A stretch of 64,000 nucleotides of DNA from assembly GCA_019454045.1 (NCBI GenBank), contig SKCR01023424.1, positions 1 through 64,000 on the forward strand, given 5' to 3'. Positions 1 to 12,664 of the stretch are shown here, piece by piece (positions within the stretch are counted from its first letter, which is position 1; each line of letters starts with the position of its first letter). The DNA is from Zanthoxylum bungeanum. Taxonomy: Eukaryota; Streptophyta; Magnoliopsida; Sapindales; Rutaceae. A model generated the notes under the pieces. That model had not been told where the DNA came from and did no database searches. It worked only from the letters and a program-made list of their open reading frames with translations. The translations under genes were made by a program, and so were the position numbers.

Positions 1-205
1 GAGAGGGAGGAGAAAAAAATTACATAAAAAAGGATGATAAGAGAAAAAACCGAAAGCTTCTAATATATCATATGAGTCTCATAATTATTGATGTTATAAA
101 TATTTTTATTATTATCAATTTGATAAGAGGAAATAAAGGAAAATAAAAAATAAATGGACGTGTTACCATTAGTTTTGAAGGATAAAGACTTGATGATGTA
201 TTATG

Positions 206-371
206 CCTTTAAGGGTGTTGTATTGGAGACAAATAACTTAATACTTGTTGTAAGGTTATGAGTTCGAGTCCAATTATGCATTTATTCTAAGAGCATGAGG
301 AAGTGGAGCTTTTACAGACTGTGCTCAAGCTCAGGTAGAATGAACTAGCGGTGTGATTTCAAAAAAAAAAA
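206..371 (+). mobile_element. tRNA-derived SINE (family 2)
   Basis: A short element with a Pol III B-box-like GAGTTCGAGTCC at 260-271 and an A-rich tail at 360-371. Near-identical flanks (ATGATGTATTATG about 193-205, ATGATATTATG about 373-383) look like a target-site duplication. Its 3' part (GTGCTCAAGCTC) resembles the reverse-strand element at 41.26-41.40 kb, so both are placed in one family. No tRNA fold is claimed. Confidence 0.55.
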
Positions 372-839
372 CATGATATTATGGAAAAATTAGGAGCTTA
401 AAAGGAGATGTCATAGAAAAAATTAGGGATCGATAAGATTTTATCCCAAAATAAAAAAATAAAAACAAAAACAAAAACTACTATAGAAACTTACTTTTGA
501 TGATAAAATATTGACACCACGTGCATCTAACTAAATTTAATGATCAGTTGTGATGTGTGATCGAAGAAGTCTGAGAATAAATTTACGCGGTTATTTGCGG
601 ATATTCTCTTAAGATATGGTGGTAATTCAATATGAGAGAACGTATTCCACGTATTTTAGATTCCTCCCCTAAAGAAAGAATCCGTGTAAGGAGAGTTAAG
701 TAGTGGAGGGTAAATAGGTAAAACACTAAAATCGTTTAGAGAAAAAAATAATAATCACAAAATAGCTTTGATATTCTATGGATAAACAATGAGAGGTCAT
801 TTTATTCCTCCGATATCAAAAAATTATTATCTTCCAAAT

Positions 840-1245
840 TAAGGGTGGCAGAAAAGTCCGGGTCCAGCCCGTAAGAAAAAATCTCGGGTCGGACTCTATA
901 TTAAAAAGTCTGGTTCGGATTCGAGCAGGACTTAGCATTTTTGGCCCGGGCTTAAATAAAAAAAAAACATATATATATTTTTTAATATGTTTGTAGCATT
1001 TTTATTTGTTTGTAATATTTAAATTGTTAATTTATCGATGAAATTTTTGATTTATTTGTGAATTGACTTTGCATATACTATGAATGTATTTTGTATGTGT
1101 ATATTTTTATTTTTTTTAAAAAACAGGCCGGATAAAGACAGGGCCCGAGCCCGGCCCAACCAGGAAGACGCCCGAACCGAACTTTTCCCAGACTCGGGCT
1201 TTTATTTTTCTTGCCGGGCTCGGACCGGGCTTTTTGCGACTCTTA
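840..1245. mobile_element. Non-autonomous hAT-like element with 8-bp TSD
   Basis: The ends are imperfect terminal inverted repeats: TAAGGGTGGCAGAAAAG on the left, and TAAGAGTCGCAAAAAG when the right end is read on the minus strand. Both are followed inward by GC-rich CCGGG/CCCGG blocks, typical of plant hAT ends. The 8-bp flanks TTCCAAAT (832-839) and TTCCTAAT (1246-1253) match at 7 of 8 positions, the hAT target-duplication length. No transposase is encoded; the small ORF inside is not a gene. Confidence 0.6.
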
Positions 1246-1253
1246 TTCCTAAT

Positions 1254-2123
1254 GTACTGTTTAATTATTTATTTATTTTTTTAAAAAAACGAAATTAAAA
1301 TGTTACCCTAATGTCCGGTGGATAAATAGTTAAGCACTCTTTTATCTAGAGAACATCAAAATTTCTTATCTTATCGTCTCTTTCCCTAAGTCAAAGAGAT
1401 TTCCACTGTAACTTCTACTCTATTTAATCTGAATTTTTTGCTTTGAAATTTGCAAAACGACCCAAACTTGTTTAAAATTTTCATTAGGTGTGTACGAACT
1501 ACGAAGGAGCTGTTGCCGGTGGAGAAATTGTATCGACGAGTGAGAAGCGCTGCTAGCATCCAACGGCACCGCGCCTGCAATCGAACCTCGTAACAGGTGA
1601 TGATGATTTGTTCCAGTCCATTGCATGTTAGAAATCTATGTTTTATTTGCTTTAAGTTGTATTTAAAATTGAAAACAAAACAAAATGTATCACATAATAA
1701 TAATGCTCATCTCTTCTTGGGTAGCGACGAAAAAACATTCATAACATTGCTTCAAGGAATGTAACTGATGAATTTATGGTTTTTGGTGAATTTGTTGTTT
1801 GAATATCCGAAAATAACCCTAAATTTGCTATAGAGAAAAAAAGGGATCCACCAAACAGTTTCCCACTTTCACACTTAGAGCCTACTTATGGGCTTGAGCC
1901 CAATCTAAAATGAAAAGCTAGTTGCAAAATATTCAATAAAATGGCCCATATCAAATTGGATCTACACCACCCGATCCACCCATCACCATCATCTGACTTC
2001 GTCTATTGACTCTATTCTGAACCCCTCATAAACCCTAAACAAATTTATAGCTGTGAGCTCCACATATAATTTTATCGCTTACTTCTCAAAAGCCAATTTC
2101 TGTCCAGAATTCACGCCGTTTCA
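1254..2123. other. Intergenic DNA and helicase 5' region
   Basis: No protein-coding gene is recognisable here. The last roughly 100 bases should contain the promoter and 5' UTR of the helicase that starts at 2124. A moderately GC-rich patch at about 1500-1600 ends in a GT-like donor (CAG|GTGATG) and could be an untranslated first exon, but nothing confirms it. Confidence 0.4.
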
Positions 2124-5100
2124 ATGGTTAAAAGAAAAGAAAACTCATCAAAGGAAATAAAGCAAGAAGAAGAAGAAAAGGAGAAAGAAGAAGATGCAGA
2201 GGCAAAGGCGGAAGCTGAAGAAGAAAAGAGTTTTGAAGAGCTTGGATTGGACCTCCGTCTAGTTCATGCCCTCAACAAAAAGGGCATTCAAAAACCTACT
2301 TTAATTCAGCAAGTTGCTATCCCTCTTATCCTTGTGAGTTTCTTCAACTTCGCTTCAGCTCTATTTAGTTTTTGGCCTTTCAATGTTGCAAATTCAATTA
2401 GATTGAATGATATATTTAATTGTAATTGGATTTTCAGGAAGGCAAGGATGTGGTTGCGAGAGCGAAAACGGGTTCTGGAAAGACCTTTGCATATCTTCTT
2501 CCTCTGCTTCACAGGTTATTCAATGAGTCTTTACCTAAGACCAAGCTAGCTCCAGCTGCTTTAATTCTTGTCCCGACAAGGGAATTATGTCAACAGGCAT
2601 GTTTTAGCTTTGCCCACTTTGGTTATGTGCGGTGTGTGTGTGTGTGTGTGTATATATGCTTGCATTTTAATTATAGGACTGTTATTGATTGTAATTTTAT
2701 GCTTGTCTGTATAGGTTTATTCAGAGATTATGTCAGTTATTGAGTTATGTAAGGGTCAAGTTCAGTTGAAAGTCGTGCAATTGACTAGCAGCATGCCGGC
2801 CTCTGATTTGGTTGGTTCTGCCTTCTTTTGTTTTCTAATTATAGGTTTTGTGATAAAATTAATTGGACCGTTTGGCGTTTGCTGATATATGATTGATAAA
2901 ATTGATTACAGCGGGCTGCATTGGCTGGACCCCCTGATATTGTGATCTCTACTCCTGGTTGCATGCCTAAATGTTTGTCCACTGGTGTACTTCAATCAAA
3001 ATCTTTTAGCGATTCACTTAAAATTCTTGTTCTTGATGAGGTGAGGACATGATTCTTGGTATATGAAGAATTTTATTTTGCGAGTTTCAGTTGCGTTTTA
3101 TGACATGTAAAAATTGAAGGTTTGATAATTACTAGTCTTAATTTCATCCAGTGACTATGCTTTTTGCTAATTTTCCTTGCAAGTTGTAATGTATGCAACA
3201 AATATGGTAACTCTTAGTGTAGAGTGGTGAGAGCTGTCACAATGTTGATTTATATTATTTGAATGGATAAGTTGTTAAACTTGTAAACTTTACAGTAATC
3301 CTTGAATACTACATTTTCTGATAGTGATATTCTTTTATTTTTTGATATCAATTTTTCTTGACCTTCTCATTTATGAGAACATGATTATTTATTTTCTTTG
3401 TTGGGAGATTGTTGATTATATTTGTTTCCAGGCAGATCTTTTGTTTTCATGTCATAATGAAGATGATCTGAAAGCTCTTACTGCTGTCATTCCTAGAGGC
3501 TGTCAGTGCCTTCTTATGTCTGCCACTTCAAGGTGTGTTTTTATGGCATTTTTGTTCGTATATCTGCTACTTCAAGGTGTGTTTTATGGCATTTTTGTTT
3601 AAATTATATTTAGGAGTTAGGTGATGACAACTAATTTCCGCCTCATAAGCTTTGATTCTAAGATGACCCAAGCCAGTCCTATGCTTTTTTCACCCCAAAT
3701 AACGATCATGTGCTTTACGACTTTGAGGGAATCGGTTTATTCCCAATATTTAGCCTTTTTTATGTGTGTCAAGTTCACTTCTGGTTTTCATTTTCTGAAC
3801 TTTATATTTTTGAACGCTGCTTGATTACTCGTAGGCAAATTCATCAGCTAAAACTACAATAATTGGTTTCAAATATCCCTCCTGCTAATTGCATGCCATG
3901 TAACTGGAGATTCAATGCTAGTTATAACAAAATCAAACTTTCAACATTTCAATTCAATCATCATACTATGTAAAAGTTATGCTGACTTGTCTTTATGCCC
4001 CTGCGAGTTAACTGATAATGTTTAATGAACGTGCAGTGCTGATGTTGATAAATTGAAAAAGCTGATTCTGCACAATCCCTTCATTTTGACATTGCCAGAA
4101 GTCGGAGATGTTAAAGATGAGGTTATTCCCAAAAATGTTCAGCAGTTTTGGGTAAGAATTCATGGAACTATATTTAGCTTAAAATAGCCTGTCATTTTTG
4201 AATTATTATTGGTGTTAGCCTGATACATTCCTCATGAGAATGGTGTCACTGTTGGGCATAATATCATGAATGCCCGTTAGACATTGTTTGGTGGGTCTGG
4301 ACATAATGCATTTAACTCAAGATAAACTTGCCAGCAAGAAGATTTGGATGATAAATTGGTTAGAATTTTAAGGGAACCCAATAAGTTTATAAGTTGGCTT
4401 ACAATCGCTATTCAGAGCAATGCACAGAAGTGGTGTGGTTTCACTTGGGAATGGAATTTCGCAACCATGTCTACAGTCGTGTGTTATATTTTGGCTGAAC
4501 TTTTTTACTTAGTTTTTTTATACCTGTCTTCAAAAATTAATTGGATTAGATTTTGAAATTATCTGGAAGTAAACTTGTGCTACGACATTCACTTTCTATG
4601 TCAGAATTTTTTTAATTGTTGACTAATATGCATTTGTCTTGCGATGTTTACATGTATCTGTGGCTGAATCATATTACTACAATTAATTACCTTTATGTTT
4701 TCTTTCTCTTTTGTTTTAGGTTTCATGCAGTGAACGTGATAAATTACTTTACATCCTTGCCCTCTTGAAACTGGAGTTAGTTCAGAAAAAAGTTTTGATA
4801 TTTACTAATACTATTGACATGGGTTTCAGATTGAATTATTCCTGGAAAAGGTACTCTCTATGGTTCATTCATTGACTTGTTTGTTCTTTCTGTACAATTA
4901 ATTTATTTTTCTGGATTCACATTTTTCAATTTCTTGATGTAATTATCATCATTTTTTAACAGTTTGGTGTCAAGTCTGCTATTTTAAATGCTGAGTTGCC
5001 CGGATCTCGTCTGCATATCCTTGAGGTACACTTCAATATTTAAACATCTCAATTTGGCATTAAAAGTGTATTGTTCATCTCCGGATGTAGCTATTTCAAG

Positions 5101-8100
5101 GATGATAGCTTCAATGATTTACAGTCATAAAAAAAAAACATCTGAGTTTATTTGCATAACTTATGTGGTTGTTTGTTTCATCAGGAATTCAATGCTGGGT
5201 TATTTGATTATTTGATTGCAACTGATGATAGCCAAACAAAAGAAAAGGAACAAGCTGACGGGGGTGGTCATGTTGACTCAAGAAAGTCTAAAAGGCATCC
5301 CAAACCAAAATTAGATTCTGAATTTGGAGTTGTGAGGGGAATTGACTTCAAAAATGTACACACGTAAGATAATGAACCTGACTATGATGCTTCTTGGATC
5401 TTGATGTTTAATTACTTCAGTTGACAATATAGCAAAGCTGGGTTATTTATGGAGCTTAATCCATGTGAAAATAATGACCTATTTTCTTCTAAATAGTTAT
5501 AAGGTGCAACTAGGCTTGGGCATCTCACGACTTTGCTTTTATAAAGGGATTCATTTGTCAGCACTCAGCATTTAGGATATTTCATAAGTTCAATGGAGTT
5601 TACTTGTTTATCATTCCAATATGGTTTATTGTGTTTAATGGTTCTAGAAAGTTAGGGTTTTGATCTTTCTTCCTTTTAATTATATGACCTTTTCCAATTA
5701 GAAACTTGATTATTTATTTCTTCTAAAATCAGATTACATAATGATGATCAGTAAACTGTTGTCGTTTCCCTTTTTTTTTGGGATAGTAAACGGATAATAT
5801 ATTAAAAAGAAAAACATGAGCAAAGAAGTGAAGAAGAAGTTCATGAGGAAAGAAATCCTAAAGATGACAAAAAGATCTGGACAATTGAATGCTAAATGAT
5901 CCGAATTAGTTAAATGATCTACACCATATAATGCTTTCCTCTGGAAAATGCTTTTACCCCACCACTGTTATTTGACAACAAGGTCAATTCCCTAAATGTT
6001 ACACTACGAACTCGAGTCACTGTAGTCAACAATTATGACCATTTAGTGTACACCCATGTCCTGTACTTGTAAAATGAAAGGGATAAAAAACATATAACAA
6101 TTTATCTTGCCAATAATGCTTGCTATATTTGCTGTTTCTGATTTGGATTATGAGGTCATTTATGTCCTTTTTCCCCTTTGTTTTGATCAGTAGCATATGT
6201 AACAGCATCCAAGGCTATGCATTTTCTAATTTCAGGTTATAAATTTTGAAATGCCTCAAAATGCCGCTGGGTATGTACATCGAATTGGACGTACTGGAAG
6301 AGCGTACAATACTGGTGCTTCAGTATCTCTGGTGTGTTTTCCATTCGAAATTAAAATTAACTTCTTAGAGGGGACAAATTTTGCTGAATGGTTGTTGGTC
6401 TCTGTCTAATTATCATAGTGCATATGAAAATAGTTGATATTAATTTTGCTCACCAATTGCATTCCTATAGATCAGGGACAAACAATCACTTAAAAATTAG
6501 TTGTATATATGAAAATAGTTGATATTAATACTGGTGATCTTCCCTTCCTCTCCTTGAAGACAGCAATAGTACCCCTTCAGTACCTTGAACTGGTGTATTA
6601 AATACAGCCACAAGCAGGCTTTATGACCATAACTTCAGGGATCTTAAATCACTTCTGTACGTGTATATGTTCTTTAAAATGCATTCATGATTCTTAAAAC
6701 TTAGAATTTAAATGAACTTTTGGAATTTCGTAATTCATTTAGTATTGTGGTTTATTCTAGGAATTTGTATGCATCTATTTTTCTTAAATAGAACAAGGTA
6801 TGCATGTTGATGATCACTGTGATATTTTATCATATGTTGCTTTCTTATTTTTTATTCTAACTGCTTAACAGGTTTCTCCAGATGAGATGGAAATCTTTGA
6901 AGAAATAAAATCCTTCGTTGGGGATGATGAAAACAAGGATTCGAACATTATTGCACCTTTTCCTTTGCTAACTCAGAATGCAGTGGAGTCTCTGCGATAT
7001 AGAGCTGAGGTGATTTTCTGTCTCCTCTTTCTTGGACACTTTCACTGACTTTTTAAATGTTGTTATGAACGTAAGATATACCCAACGTTGAGATTATATG
7101 AATTGATTTTTTATAGCACTGACATGCCAATACAAAGTCCACCCTTGCTCGATAGCTAAAATGAGGACGAAAAGAGTCAGGCATCTACCTTTTCCCCCCT
7201 GAATTTATACTTCTTGGGTTTCCCTTAGTATTATTTTCTAAATAGAAGTTTAGATAACTTCTGGCTGCAAATTCTTTGATGGTTTTGATGTGGATATCTA
7301 GGTGATGGATGTTGTGCAATCATGGTTATTATTCTATTAATTATTATATTGTATTTATGCTGGTGTTTTCATTGCCTTGTCCAATGTATGTAAACTATGT
7401 GGCGGGATTTATTATCTCAAATGTCTGCATTGGAAACCTTAAATTGCTGATGAGTGAGGGTGATCCTTGCAGGATGTTGCAAAGAGTGTGACAAAAGTTG
7501 CTGTCAGAGAATCACGAGCTCAGGACTTGAGAAATGAAATTCTCAACTCTGAAAAGTAAGTAATGGCTTTTCATTTGGTACTACCACCTTATTTCTAATG
7601 ATGGGTTAGTGAAACGCATTGAGATTATCAAATTTAGTTCTCTCTCTTTTGAGGTTCATAGCAAGCTTTTTAGTAGTATGTTATTCCGGGTCGTCATGAA
7701 AGCAGTAGTTGAATTTGTATTCAATCTGTGATTAATAGTGTTCACTTGACATGTTTCAGTCTGTGTTTCCACTGCCCTGAAAATTTGGTATGCATTTATT
7801 TTTCTGTTTCACTAATGATATGCTTCTGTTAATGTAGGTTAAAAGCACATTTTGAAGTTAATCCTAAAGACTTAGGTGAGCAAAAATATAGGGTTCAATG
7901 TCTCTATACCTTTCTAGAAATCTCAATTTCCAAGTGAATATTAACATTTGAAAGTGAAATTGTGTTTGAGCAGATCTATTGAAGCATGACAAGGATCTAA
8001 GCAAGAAGCCTCCCGCTCCTCACCTACGTGACGTGCCCGACTATCTATTAGACCCAACAACTCAGGAAGCCTGCAAGATGGTCAAACTTGCAAGAGCAGC

Positions 8101-8370
8101 AATGGGAAATAAAAACCTCTCTCGCCGCCAGGGACCTAGGAGAAATTTTAGAAAAAGTGATCCTCTCAAAAGTTTCTCTGCTGAGGTATATAGCTGCTAC
8201 TTGTTTGTACCATACTTTTTGTCATTCTAGTTATGCCACGTCAAATGCTAATAATATACATTGCACTCGCCTGGTCCCAGGCACCGAAGAGAGCTCACAA
8301 CGACCGGATGAAAAGAGGGCGAAGAAATGGTGATGATACTCAAAAACATAAAAAGAAAAAATCTGTCTGA
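2124..8370 (+). CDS. RH16: DEAD-box RNA helicase, DDX56/RH16-like (two apparent frameshifts)
   Basis: ATP-dependent RNA helicase; this family acts in nucleolar pre-60S ribosome assembly. Exons by splice sites and homology: 2124-2333, 2438-2596, 2715-2810, 2912-3040, 3432-3532, 4037-4151, 4720-4850, 4963-5025, 5185-5363, 6236-6331, 6872-7009, 7473-7555, 7838-7875, 7974-8185, 8281-8370; about 610 codons. Motifs in order: acidic/Lys-rich N-terminus, Q motif ([10 protein letters not shown]), Walker [25 protein letters not shown] split by an intron (VLDE|AD), [26 protein letters not shown], basic C-terminus (KHKKKKS). Odd points: exon 7 (131 nt) is one base short, giving a TAA at 4985-4987; the exon 9/10 junction also lacks one base; intron 2 uses a GC donor. 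Either a decaying copy or consensus errors. Family call firm; intactness uncertain. Confidence 0.85.
2597..2714 (+). other. Candidate GC-AG intron 2 of helicase
   Basis: The exon before ends in ...CTTTGTCAACAG and the reading frame resumes exactly at 2715 (VYSEIM...). The only donor that keeps PTRELCQQ joined to VYSE in frame is CAG|GCATGT, a GC rather than GT donor. The acceptor is TATAG. The intron also holds a GT-rich microsatellite at about 2633-2652. Confidence 0.6.
5768..5935 (-). mobile_element. Possible 5'-truncated LINE 3' end in helicase intron
   Basis: A T-run at 5771-5780 is followed by sequence which, on the minus strand, ends in ...TTTACTATCCC plus poly(A). This looks like the 3' end of a plant L1-type LINE. 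No target duplication or clear coding remnant was found, so the call is tentative. Confidence 0.25.
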
Positions 8371-9754
8371 TCTACTTACATTTGCATCATGTTTTACATC
8401 TGGGGCTACAACCAGCACCAAACAGTTTTGTATTCGTTAATGTATCAAGTCGATTTTTGTTTTTTTAGGGGCTTTCAATTATGATATTAGCCTAAGTTAA
8501 GAGTTGAACATTGATGGTTTAGTTGCAGAAGCATAGAATGTAAGGTAACTAAAAACTTTTGCATCCATTAATTAAACCAAGTGCCGAAACACTGCTGATG
8601 CCTGATTGTAAATCTGTCACTGGATTGAAAAAGAGAAGAATCGTAAAAAGGAAAAGGTGGTCCCAATTGAAAATATGATTCGGTTATGTGAAAAGTAGAT
8701 GCTAAATGCGTTAACTGCTTTGTTTTTAAATGGTATCTGAAAAATTCAATCAACTGTAGCTGCCATAACAAATCAGGCATATGAAGATGATTGATGAACC
8801 ATCTTTTTCAAATTTCAGGTGGGTTCCACTGATGATATTTACCATAATGAATCGCAGACACCTTATAGGGAAAAAATTATACTACCACGTTATCCATATA
8901 TTTTTTAACACATGTTAAAATAATAAAATAAAATTATGGATGATATTATACCGTCAATAAATAATTATATAACATATAAGAATTGTGTTCGATAAAATTA
9001 TCATTTATTTGATTATTTTTTACTATTTAACATGTGCGGACTTAAAATATTATTGAATTATTGTATAAGTTATATGATATTATCGTTGCATTATATAATT
9101 TTTCCTATTTTATAGGGTATTTTTTAGTATTATTTAATGTGTATATATATCATAATAATATATTGGAAGACTCAGACTAACTCAGACTCTCCGCTTTAAA
9201 GATAAAGAAAGGAAGTGTCAAGGCAACTCAATTAAAGAGTGATATTATGTTTGTAATACAAATCTATATACATTTACAAACTTGCTTTATATCAAAATCT
9301 AAGATGTGGATTAAAATCAATCTACCAATCAAGGACTCATTCATTTTATTAAATTAAAGACAAAAAAAAAAAATATTTTAATATAATTTTATTTATCTTT
9401 TAGTGTATTGAAATCTTTAATTTTTTGTTCTTAATTACAAAGTGACTATATATATAGGAGCATGAGGTGAGGAGGGATAGTAACCCGTTTAATTCGAAAA
9501 TTTATTATAATATATTTTATAAATTAATAGATAATATGATTTATTAACGAAATAATTTTACTTTTCCCAATAAATGAAAATCAAATTTTATTTTTACTAA
9601 ATCAATATGTTGGCTACGCACAAAATCACTACATAACATTAAAACATAAGTTATAAAATTTATCGTTTTAGTTTAATGTCTGAGATATTACTAAATATTT
9701 ATATTATTTAGTTTTAAAAAAGCTATATCGTTAAAATGGTCGGTTGTAGGCAAA
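8371..9754. other. Intergenic AT-rich DNA
   Basis: Downstream of the helicase stop this is probably its 3' UTR and then AT-rich sequence. Nothing coding is supported. No clear inverted or direct repeats were recognised before the SINE that follows. Confidence 0.5.
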
Positions 9755-9770
9755 ATAAATAAATATAAAT

Positions 9771-9940
9771 TGTCCCCAAGGGTGTGGCTGGTGGTTGTAG
9801 GGTCCAGGATCTCACCTGAGGTTCTGGTTCGAATCCAGGGGTGCACTTCTGTAAGAGCCTGGGACAGCCGGTGGTTTTATGCGCCGCGGCCCAAATGGGT
9901 GGTTTGGTGGCGGTTTCCATCGTTTCCAAAAAAAAAAAAA
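9771..9940 (+). mobile_element. tRNA-derived SINE (family 1)
   Basis: It has an A-box-like start (GGTGTGGCTGGTGG near 9781), a perfect B box GGTTCGAATCC at 9826-9836 and a poly(A) tail from about 9928. The body (GGATCTCACCTGAGG, GCCTGGGACAGCCGG, GGTTTGGTGGCGG) is shared, inverted, with the SINE at 19.12-19.33 kb and the truncated copy at 12.95-13.01 kb. Flanks of AATAAATAAATATAAAT type on both sides suggest a target duplication. Confidence 0.75.
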
Positions 9941-12074
9941 TAAATAAATAAATTATAAGAGAAGAGAAGACGTTTGTGATTCAATTTACATTTCCAGCCT
10001 CAGGCTGGCATTGCATGCAAGTAGCTCAGAGATGGGTAACATGAGAAAAATCTAAAAATTATCTAGTAAATGATACATGTTTCGGTTATTTTTTCTTTGT
10101 TTCGATTGGTCATTTTCAAAATAAATAAAATATGTGTCATTCATTAATTATATAATCCTATAAAAATGATCATATATAAATTTTTCTCCGCCAACACATG
10201 GCCACCTGTCAATGTTTCCACCGTAGGAAATGTGCCGGTGTCTTTGGACTCTTGCAAGGTGCAAGAAAACAGAGTCAACAAAAAAATGATACATAAAGTT
10301 CTTGACTTGTAGGACATTGTGATAATAATTTTTTATGTTATTTTTACCCTTTAATTTTAAAAGATTTTTTATTTATTTATAATTTACTAGTAAGTATCAT
10401 GTAATCCTGCTAGTATTACTGTGTTAATTTTAACGATAAACGGTGACGTGGTTTAATAGATTAAGATTGAATTGTAAAAATAATTTTTTTTTAGGATTTG
10501 ATTATAGGATTAAAAAATTATTAAAAACTAGTCACGTCTAATGTATTTTTGGATTAATGAATTACAATTAATGAAATAATATTTACTCAGATTAAATTAT
10601 AAATATTTAAAAAAAAAATTAAAATATAAAAATAATAAAACTTATAAGATTCGTGAAATCATTATCTCTAGGACATTTGATATATCTTAATGGTTTGATT
10701 AAAAAGAAAAAAGCAAGATTTTGCAGCAATGTGTGTGATAATGATGTGATTAATGACTCATATTTTCAAAATCCGACAGGAACATTTATCAAATCCAGAA
10801 CCGATCGTGTGTTTGGTCCGATTAATCAATAAAAATCGGTCTATAAAAAAACTAAAAAAATCGATCAATCGGATCGGATCAATTTAATTTTTTTTTAATA
10901 AAAGATTAAAAATTTATTTATTTTTTTATAATTTTTAATCAAAAAAGTTATTTATAATGTTGCTGATTCTCCTAATTAGGTTTTTTCATAAAATCTCATG
11001 AAAGATTGTATCACGGACAGATGAGGGGTAGGTTGTCGTTGAGGACTTTTAATATGATAGCTTCTTTTGGGTCCACGCAATTATTATGATTTTTTAATTT
11101 TTTTTGAAAATCTTGATGTCAAATTATTTCTGCTTAAATTGAGTGAGTAAAATCACATCATTCGATCCGGACTTAAACGAAATAGGTAAAACTCTAACTG
11201 TTATATATTCTTATAAAGAAATATACATTCATGATCTAACAATCAAATTGTAAGTCATGTACGATCAAATCACACCCAACGAAGGCCCATACAATTATTT
11301 TGTATTTTTTATATTTTTTAAATATTATAAATCCAGCTGTCAAATCATCCGATTCAGACTTAAGCAGACTAAGAAAAACCTCTAATTATCTCTCTGAACT
11401 CAAACCCTTAATTTGACAAATTAAATCTACATCATTGTCACTAAAACATTCAATTTTGATCCCGTATTGTGAATATAATTAGGATACAAATTATCTTGAT
11501 TCTCTCTCGTTATTTTCATTTAAATAAAAATAAAAATAAATTTGCCGTCCCATTAAAAATTGTAAGATTTTTTTTATCTCATCATATTTTTAAGTTCGGA
11601 CATAAAAATATATGTCAAATGAAATGGAAATTTTGCTAACACTATGTACATGTGCAACAAATTTATTTTAATTTCTTTATACCCTTTATGGTAAAATTGT
11701 TCATTTTCTGTCCACAAAAAATATATATGTATATATATGGCTCAACAAAATTAAATCCGTTTTCCCCTCAAAACAAATATTATGTGATTTGTTCTATATT
11801 ATATTTTCAATAATTCTGTTTTTTTTTTCTTTTTAAATTATAAATTTTATGTCATATTTATATGATTACTCTGTGTATAACTAATTTTCTTTTAATCTCA
11901 TTAATGAGCAATAATCCTTAGCATCTACTCAAATTAAAAACTAAGATAATTATGTAAGTTCCATTTTTATTGGCACTGTCCGTGACAAAACAAGTTAAAT
12001 TGAGTTGTAACTAGTATTGAAGATCTTTATGCAATTGGACTGGTTTCTGGTCAAGCTGAAGTATTTTCGTTAAT
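9941..12074. other. Intergenic AT-rich DNA with old repeat debris
   Basis: No gene is supported. Two stretches (about 11130-11290 and 11330-11430) resemble decayed reverse-strand tRNA-SINEs, with phrases such as CCGGACTTAAACG and ACTCAAACCC, but they are too degenerate to bound. A CGATCAATCGGATCGGATC run occurs at about 10861-10880. Confidence 0.35.
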
Positions 12075-12180
12075 GATGCGTTCGTTTCATCGTTCGAACG
12101 TGTGGCGTTAGTGACATGTTCTACATTGGGTTCGAACGAAACATTTCAGAGAACAATCGTTCGTGGTACGTTCGAGTAAG
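12075..12180. repeat. TTCGAACG-palindrome cluster
   Basis: It contains the perfect palindrome CGTTCGAACG (12091-12100), a second GTTCGAACGAAAC, and a CGTTCG...ACGTTCGAG pair. The only other place in the window with this vocabulary is the leader of Copia-1 (20378-20730). It may be a fragment of a related element's leader; no LTR or coding sequence accompanies it. Confidence 0.45.
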
Positions 12181-12184
12181 AGTT

Positions 12185-12312
12185 CGGATTGTTCTGGTCA
12201 TTTTTTTCAGGATTGTTCTGGTCATTTTTAGGATATTTAGGGTGATATTTAGGATTGTTCTGGTCATTTAGGATCACTTGACATGGTCATTTAGGATTGT
12301 TCTGGTCATTTA
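12185..12312. repeat. Minisatellite, unit GGATTGTTCTGGTCATTT
   Basis: Four near-complete copies of GGATTGTTCTGGTCATTT (starting near 12186, 12210, 12253 and 12294) plus a partial copy are separated by short AT-rich spacers. No gene overlaps. It starts directly after the TTCGAACG cluster. Confidence 0.7.
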
Positions 12313-12479
12313 TAATATATTAAAATTATAAAGGTAAATTAATTAATATTCATATTCATAATGTTATATGGTCCATCTAAATTTTAAATCGAAATTATAA
12401 TCCGATCCGATATACACAATAGAATAGGATTGATCACACACACATATATATATATATATCTATTTGGCCGCTAAATAAT

Positions 12480-12620
12480 ATGGACCCGTACTTAATCAAG
12501 AATAGATAAAATCTTTGATTATCTCACTTTTAAAAGAAATATATCATCTGTACTCGAACTCAAAACCTAATAACCAAATCATAAATCATTTGATATCAAA
12601 TCACACTATTCGGAGAGTAT
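12480..12620 (-). mobile_element. Degenerate SINE-like sequence
   Basis: On the minus strand it carries a B-box-like GAGTTCGAGTAC (12550-12561 region) and tracts similar to the family 2 SINEs in this window. Ends and target duplication are not recognisable. A TACA/ATAC microsatellite (about 12619-12664) follows immediately. Confidence 0.3.
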
Positions 12621-12664
12621 GTATACATACATATATATATACATACATACATACATACATACAT
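12619..12664. repeat. (ATAC)n microsatellite
   Basis: About 46 bases of ATAC/ATAT repeats, six uninterrupted ATAC units near the right end, in the upstream region of the squalene epoxidase gene. Confidence 0.85.

Noticed and set aside
1080..1298. 72-codon plus-strand ORF
   Set aside because: Falls inside and beyond the hAT-like element; composition reflects GC-rich TIR, not a protein family.
9771..9940. B-box sequence suggesting a tRNA gene
   Set aside because: No tRNA cloverleaf or acceptor stem; poly(A) tail and flanking duplication show a SINE.
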